From NCBI RefSeq assembly GCF_027172205.1, contig NC_070613.1, positions 10,705,001 to 10,769,000 on the forward strand: 64,000 nt of DNA. The letters are read 5' to 3'. Position numbers and translations under genes: made by a program. Within the stretch, counting starts at the first letter, position 1, and each line of letters starts with the position of its first letter. This stretch comes from Podarcis raffonei (lineage: Eukaryota > Chordata > Lepidosauria > Squamata > Lacertidae). Positions 12,601-20,600 of this stretch are shown here, one piece after another. The notes beneath the pieces were generated by a model, which was given only the letters and a program-made list of their open reading frames with translations, did no database searches and was not told where the DNA came from.

Positions 12601-14548
12601 GCATGCCTTTCATCAAGAAGAGCAGAGATTAATTTCCCATAATTAGCAAGGGAAGGGAGAAGCGGGAAAGAGCCCTTTCCACCATAGGTTTCTTCCAAAC
12701 TTATCCAAACCCCAACAATGCCTGATTTAAAAAAAATAAAATAGCTGGGGAGACACAAATCCCAATTATAATCTGCCTGTGGCTTGAAGAAGCAGCAAAC
12801 GGCTTTGTTGCTGTGTTTTTCTTGGCTGGCATTGGAAAAGGCTTTGTTCACTCTGGCTAATTTCCCAACAGAGCGGCTGTTGGAGAAAAGCAGAGCAGAT
12901 CACGGAAAACAAGGAGTACAACTGCGCTCGTACCTCTTAGGGAATGTCTGCCGAGTGGCAACTGCCTGAGCTCCTAAAAGACAGATGCTGTAGCCTTCTG
13001 TGGCATTCGCAGGCTGCATCGTGAAGCTGGCCAGGCAGGTCCCCCGCAATCGCTTCTGCTGTGTGGACAGCTAGAGAAGCAGACAGCATGGAGGCATCCG
13101 TCCTTTGCAACAGGGATGGGAAGGATCTCTGGCCCTCCAGAGCTTGCTGGGCTCCCACTCCATTCAGCCCCAGCCAGCATGCTCAGTGGTCAGGGATGAT
13201 GGGAGGGCCAGAGGTTCCGCAGCCCTGCTTCACACCAGCGGAGCTTGCAACCCTTTGTTCAGTAGTGCTTGCAGTATCTTCATATCCCAAAGAAAGGAGG
13301 AACTTGGTGGAAACTCATTTGACAAATTTCTCAGGTCATGTTGACATGGGATGGCTTTCATCCCATTTCACTTGCTTCATGCCGTCCCATAAAACATGGA
13401 GGAAGAACCTTAGCCATTTAATTTCCAGCAGGCCAGTGCAGCTTCTCCTCTCACTCATCCCTGGCCATGTTCACATCAACATGTTTCATGGAATCACAGA
13501 TAACACTATCCACACATGACTGACTCAACCCTGGAAAGCTTAAATTGACACCTACTCATTTCCACTACTGGACAGGCGTTCGCAAAAACAACACGTAAAA
13601 GACAAGATTATCTATCTCTACCTTGTAGTTATCCCCTGCATAGAGCAAGTAACAGCTGCTTCCTGATCAATGTCTTGCTAAACCATCCATTGAAAGTGCC
13701 CTGTGTTAAACGCAGTCATGCAGTCAGGTACAGTCCTCACGCTTATTCATTTTTATAACATTCTTCCAATGAGATCACAACGTCAGTTAACCTCTGCAAC
13801 AATCCTGTGAGGTAGGTGTCGGAAGCTTTTGGGCAGTACACCCAAGGCACGTGCCTTATTCAGCTCAACACTATGACCTGATGAGCCACAGCTGAACATG
13901 TGGATTCATTCCACTAAAAGGCAAAGCACCGTTGACATGAGGTAACTGGGTTCTGTCCTTAGCATTTGTTTTGTGACAACTCAACATGAAGAAAACACCC
14001 GTTTGTGCTGCAGTCACTGAGTGGTGATGGACATGTGTTTGTGAGCCAGCTTGGCAACTTTCTCAAGGCTGTTCAGTGCGCGTCATTGCTGAGCAGGATT
14101 TCAACCTGCATTCTCTATGCCCAAGGCCAGCATTACTCACTCTACTAGTCTACAAATCATAACATTGAAGGAGACCTTTGTGGTGGATAGAACATGCTTA
14201 TAGTGATAATTTATCTCCCGCTCCAACTTTCTGTGGTCCCTTCCCTTGCAATTATATAAATATATTTTTTCACAGGGTTGCATGGCTTTTCACAGCTTCC
14301 CACATGGAACCATGCTTGCACAGCTGCCTTTTTCAATGGTTACCGCACCACAAATGTCATGGGTCAGTGACAGAGCAGCTGCTTTGCATGCAGAAGGTCT
14401 CAGGTTCAATATCCGGCATCTCCAGGGAAGGCCAGGAGAGAATGCTGTCTGAATTCCTGGAGAGCCACTACCTGTCAGTGTATACTGACCTAGATGGACC
14501 AAGGGTCTGACTCAGTATAAGGATACTTCCTATGTTCTTCCTAGAATT

Positions 14549-14612
<64 letters not shown>

Positions 14613-17600
14613 ACACACACACACACACACACACTGTACATAGCTCTTGCCTCAATACAAGGAAAATAAAAACCCAGAGTAGTTGACAGACATGCTCTGC
14701 ATATATGCAGCTGTTCAAGGCTATTTCTGTATCTTTCTGACCAAAGAAATCTAGAAGAGAGTTGCTCAGAAGTTCCTTCTGACCACAGTTCTCAGGGATG
14801 TGCTCCATCCCAATCAGATGCAGAAGACTATCCTACTTCTTTTCTCTGCCATGGAGTTCTTCAGTTCATCTCCTTTGTGGACACACTCTGACAGTTGCTT
14901 TACTTTTCCTGAATCTCTCCACGTATGTATTGCAATCTGTCAGGAAATACCTTATTTAAGCATACGACACTGGGATAAGTTAACAGCCGCTACTTGGGCC
15001 ATTCCTTACATTAGTTCCATTACTATAGAAGTATTTTATCACACTGGCTTCCTCTGCTGTTTTCTCTTCCCAACAAATGCTACCCTAGCTGGTTGCCCAG
15101 TTGCTCCAAGCAGCAACACTGGCTTTAGTGAATGGCTACATTCACACATAATGCTAAGCGTTAACCATGGCTTGTACATGAGTCACCTTGCATACATTCA
15201 AAGAAGCTGTGGTTCATTCTCCGAAGCTTGGTTCATTTTCCAGCTGCTCTTGCCTCATGCCTGTAGCTTGGCATGCATTTTGGGTGCTGTGGTCAAACAA
15301 ACCAAGGTTAAGCAAGACACCTGGATTCCAATGTGCCACCAAACAATCTATGGTGTTTTAGCCAACTACAAAACACATCACTGATTGTTCCCAGAAAACA
15401 AAAACAAACTGTGGTTAGTCTGCTGGGCTGGGTTCAGACATTCAAACAAAGGACACTTTGGTTAAACAAACCGTGGTTTAGTGTTATGTACAAACCAGGC
15501 CAATATCAAGTCACTTACCTCTAGGCAAATGACAGATCCTTGATGCTCTTTGAACACTCTGAGCTGCTCGCCAGTCACGATGTTCCAAGTCCGAATGGTG
15601 TAATCAGTGCTGCCTGAAAAAAGCTCCCTGTTAGGAGCATCAAGTATAAGACATAAGACGGCCCCAGTGTGTCCCAGCAGGGTTTGGTGGCAGCGCCCAC
15701 TGGACACCCACCAGACCTTGACAGTGCAGTCTGTGCTCCCTGTCACCAAGAAGCCCCGGCTCAATTTCTCCTCCTCCAACTCTTCCTCTTCTGAATCCTC
15801 AAGGACATCCTTGGAGGAGTAAAGAGCCAATGTCAGAACACAGTTCCGGTGGCCTCGAAACTCTTGGATTGGCTTCTCCTTATCCACACTCCAGCACCGT
15901 GCTGTCCTGTCATAGGAGCCACTGAAGAGATAATCCTTGAAAACCAGAATCCTGTTGGGGGTAGGGGAATAAGCCACATGTCAAAAGAGTCTGAAGTTTC
16001 CCCCCAGCTCCTTCTGCCTGCCCTTATAATGTTTCTTCCAGTAGCACCTTAGAGACCAACTAAGTTTGTTATTGGTATGAGCTTTCGTGTGCATGCACAT
16101 GAAAGCTCATACCAATAACAAACTTAGTTGGTCTCTAAGGTGCTACTGGAAGGAATTTTTCCCCCGACTACGGCAGCATAGCTGTCAACTTTTCCCTTTT
16201 TTAAAGGGAAATTCCCTTATTCCGAATAGGACTCCTCGCAAGAAAAGGGAAAAGTTGACAGCTATGTACGGCAGACCAACACGGCTACCTACCTGTACTT
16301 ATAATGTTTGTGTTTTAGACTCTCAGCATGTAATCCTATACACCTCTACTGAAAAGTAAGTCCCACAGAATTAAATGGGGCTTAAAGGTAAAGGTAAAGG
16401 TACCCCTGCCTGTACGGGCCAGTCGTGTCCGACTCTAGGGTTGTACGCCCATCTCACTTAAGAGGCCGGGGGCCAGCGCTGTCCGGAGACACTTCCGGGT
16501 CATGTGGCCAGTGTGATGAAGCTGCTCTCGCGAGCCAGCACCAGCGCAGCACATGGAAACGCCGTTTACCTTCCCGCTATAAAGCGGTACCTATTTATCT
16601 ACTTGCACTTAGGGGTGCTTTCGAACTGCTAGGTGGGCAGGAGCTGGGACTGAAGGACGGGAGCTCACCCCGCCGCGGGGATTCGAACCGCCTACCATAC
16701 GATCGGCAAGTCCTAGGCACTGAGGTTTTACCCACAGCGCCACCCGCGTCCCTAAGAAATGTTGCTTACACTCAGGTAAATAAGACTGCAATCTTAATAA
16801 TCCTTGTAGCTTTTCCCCTCAGCTTTATTAGCTGAACTGCTGTATGCAGAACTAAACATAGTACCCCACATGAATATATTTTTATTCCCCCAATTTGCAT
16901 ACGGCTTAATCACAGTCGTCTCTAAGTGGTGTACAGAAGATCCAGTAGAATAAAACTAAAAATGAGTTAAAACAATACAGTGATGTCATAATTCAGTTGT
17001 GAAGCCTGCTGGAATAAAAATACTGTGCTAGTTCCTTGAATTCCCAGCTACTTTTCCAGAAACTTATTTATATCTAGATTAACTGAAATGGGGTCAGATT
17101 AAATTCTGGGGCAGCTGAATTCTCAACTTTATCCACTAATAGCCATGGTTGCATGCCAGCCATAGTTTCCTAGATGGTGGCTCTTCCTAAATAAATTGTG
17201 GTGCAGCCCTGTACTGTAAGTGCTTGGCCACATGGACAGGTGAACTTTATCACAGCCCTAGATTTCCCCAAGTGCAATAAAACTGAACACTGCAGATGTC
17301 CAACCCTAAAGATGGTATAGTAGCCCTAAGGGTGGTCCTCTGTATTCCAGCCTAGGTTGCCAATTTATCTAGAAATTCCATTTGCAAAAAGGAGAAGTAC
17401 ATTTGGCAGCTGACACACACACAGAAAAGGATCCCTTTCTTGCTTGCACACAGAATGCACGTTTAGCATAACAAATCAACGTCTGGCTTTAAGCTTCTCT
17501 GGGGGGTAATTAACAGCAGGGCAAAATTCCAAATCTTTAAACAAAGCTTTAGCTGTATCCCCCCTTCCTTTCTTTTTTACTACTAAGAAGTATGCTTAAC

Positions 17601-20600
17601 ACAATGCTTTTTAATCTCTTTATCAGGTGCAGCTGTTGCCAATTTCATTCCCAGCAGAGGATTCGGTTCAGTTCCTCCTTGTTCTTCTGTCCGTCTCTCT
17701 TGCCCAGGCTGTGGCTGCGTCAGCATTCTTGCTGGAATAACTAATCGCATACAGCCAAGAGCATGTGTAGCAGAAATTTAGGCAATCCATTTGTGCAATA
17801 CAGCATAGGGAGGAAATGACTAGTTTTGAACAGAATCAGAAGTAAGGATGGGGGACCTGAGGAGGTTAGCTGATTACAGGTTGTGACAAGCAGAGAACGC
17901 TGAGTGAGGGGAGAAATCTTTGTTGTTGTTGTTGTTTAGTTGTTTAGTCGTGTCCGACTCTTCGTGACCCCCTGGACCAGAGCACGCCAGGCACTCCTGT
18001 CTTCCACTGCCTCCCGCAGTTTGGTCAAACTCATGCTGGTAGCTTCGAGAACAGTATCCAACCATCTCGTCCTCCATCGTCCCCTTCTCCTTGTGCCCTC
18101 CATCTTTCCCAACATCACGGTCTTTTCCAGGGAGTCCTCTCTTCTCATGAGGTGGCCAAAATATTGGAGCCTCAGCTTCACGATCTGTCCTTCCAGTGAG
18201 CACTCAGGGCTGATTTCCTTCAGAATGGATAGGTTTGATCTTCTTGCAGTCCGTGGGACTCTCAAGAGTCTCCTCCAACACCATAATTCAAAAGCATCAA
18301 TTCTTTGGCGATCAGCCTTCTTTATGGTCCAGCTCTCACTTCCGTACATCACTACTAGGAAAACCATAGCTTTAACTATACGAACCTTTGTTGGCAAGGT
18401 GAGAAATCTAGGTAGCTCTAAATAAAAGACTCTGTGGTACCTACCTGTTGACAATCGATGTGTGCCCTCGGTAAACTGCCAGGCACTGGCCTGTCATCAC
18501 GTCCCACTTTCGAATTGTGTGATCCGCACTACATGTAAAAGCAGCTTCATTTTCTAAGTGGCAAAATGTGATGTAGCTTTCATGTCCTGGGAAAAAAATA
18601 TACAGAACTAAAAACGATCAGTACAAATTTACCGAAAACTACAAAAGGAGATTTTTATAACGGGAACTTGTGGCTGTCCAGATGTTGTTGGATTTCGGCT
18701 CCCATCAACCCCAGGGCAGCATGGCCAGTGTCCAGGGATGATTGCAGTCCTGCAATCTCTGGAGGATGACAGGCTTCCCTGTCCTGGTCTTGTAACAGGA
18801 AGGTTTGCATCACACTCTTAAATCGATTACTGTGGCAGATCTGAAAGAACCTTTGTGCTGGTCTTATGCTAGTCTGTCAGAACTTCCCTCAAAGGATTCC
18901 TGGGAGGTGTGATTGTCATTGCCTAGAATTCTCTACAGATCTGCAACCACTTGAAGAACTACAATACCCTGGATTGCCAGGAAAGGGAGAGATGTCTGCG
19001 AAACCTGTTCTGAATCTGTGATATAAATATGTCCTTATGCAGGGTCCCCACCCCCCACCCAAGACAATTGCTCTCCTTTCAAAACATGCTTTCTACTATC
19101 TCATACAAACCACAGCTCTATGCCTCAAAATTCACACCCCAGTTGTATAAAATAAATAATAAATGTTGGAAATGTAAGGAAAAAGAAGGTACCTTTTACC
19201 ATATGTGGTGGGAATGGAAGAAAGTGAAGGACTTCTGGGAAATTATTTATAATGATATTTTTAAAATGCTGAAATATACATTTGTAAAAAAAAAACCAGA
19301 AGCCCTTTTACTTGATATTGTAGGTACAGAGATTAATAAGCATGATAAAAAATTGTTTTTATACGTGACAACTGCAGCAAGAATACTATTAGCCCAACGA
19401 TGGAAGCAGGAAGAACTACCAACAAAAGAAGAGTGGCAGATGAAATTGATGGATTATTCTGAGTTGGCAAAATTGCTGGCGAGTTGCTGGCAGAACCAGC
19501 AAGACCAGACTTTCCTGAAGGACTGAAAGAAATTCACGATATATTTGAAAGACAATTGTAATCAATTGACTCGCTTGTAGAGTCACAAGAAGTTTTGTAA
19601 GGAGAACTATATGAATTATTGCGAAAGAGGACTAAGAAGGAGTTTATTTAGGATTTGGATTTTATAGTAATAAGTATAATAAAAAAAATGCAAAATGAGA
19701 AAGGAAGTTAGAAAACCATCAGTCTATCAGGTTGATGGAAGTCCTAGGCAGTGATAGCCAAAGGTCTGTTATGTTGTTCAAGATGGGATGTTATGTTTGG
19801 AAAACATGTGTAAAAACCAATAAAAAATATATTAAAAAAGAAAAACAAAATTCACACTCCAGCAATCCAGTGGTGCTGTTAGGTAATTTTTAAACTCTGG
19901 ACTCAATGGTTGTGGGGTCTGGGGTCCCTGCCTCCCTGCTCATTTTCCTGAGTGCAGAGCCCTGGATGGGCTGGCCTGATGTTTTGCTCTGTTAGCACTG
20001 ACCGCCATTGTCCTGTGTTTTTCACATAGAGATCAATGGGACCTGCTCCCAAGTACCGTAAATTGCACATAAGGATTTCAGCAAGAGAATGGGTAGGAAT
20101 TAAACCTCCCCCTATTCACATTCTCCACATGTGTGGGAAGGATGCAATCTATATCAAAGATGACTAACATACACTTTGGAAATTCAAGCTTCTTCTGACT
20201 CAATGTTTTTACTGTTTCAAATATAGTTTTTCTTTTTTTTTAAGTCCACCAAGTTCGTTGTTTAATAGGCACTTCCTTCTACCTACATGGTCAGCTTCCA
20301 TGTTCTTTAATCACTTTGAGGTCAATCTATGGAAATTGTATAAAAAGTGGCATTTCTCATTCTGAAGATGAAAACAAACTTAAGAGCAGACAATCAGGCT
20401 GTTTACATGAGCCCTTAGAGATTATTCAGTTGCAAAAGAAACAAAGAAAAACTAAGTGAATACCTAGAATTGGCTAAGCTTACAAACTCAATAAGAAATC
20501 ATTCAAAGGAGAGAATAAGGAGAGAATGGGATTTTTAAAATAAAATATATGAAAAATGGAGGGGGAGAACTGGGGGGTCTTTATTCCCCCCCCCCAAAAC

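Larger units (their letters stand above)
10792..15518. other. WDR86 intron 3
   Basis: The intron between coding exons 3 and 4. It contains a TA-flanked MITE (11432-11663), a palindromic MITE (13111-13227), a tRNA-Ala SINE (14357-14540) and a long TC/AC microsatellite (14551-14635). Nothing recognisable is in about 11670-13100 or 14640-15510. Confidence 0.8.
15952..18444. other. WDR86 intron 2
   Basis: The intron between coding exons 2 and 3. It holds a fold-back retroelement with a nested MITE (16035-16297), a Sauria SINE (16384-16754) and a Bov-B LINE (17920-18400). I recognise nothing in about 16760-17900. Confidence 0.85.

Noticed and set aside
14357-14420. Possible functional tRNA-Ala gene
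   Set aside because: The same head with the same body occurs several times in the window, which marks it as a SINE family.
17940-18425. 161-codon plus-strand frame
   Set aside because: It is the antisense shadow of the Bov-B frame.
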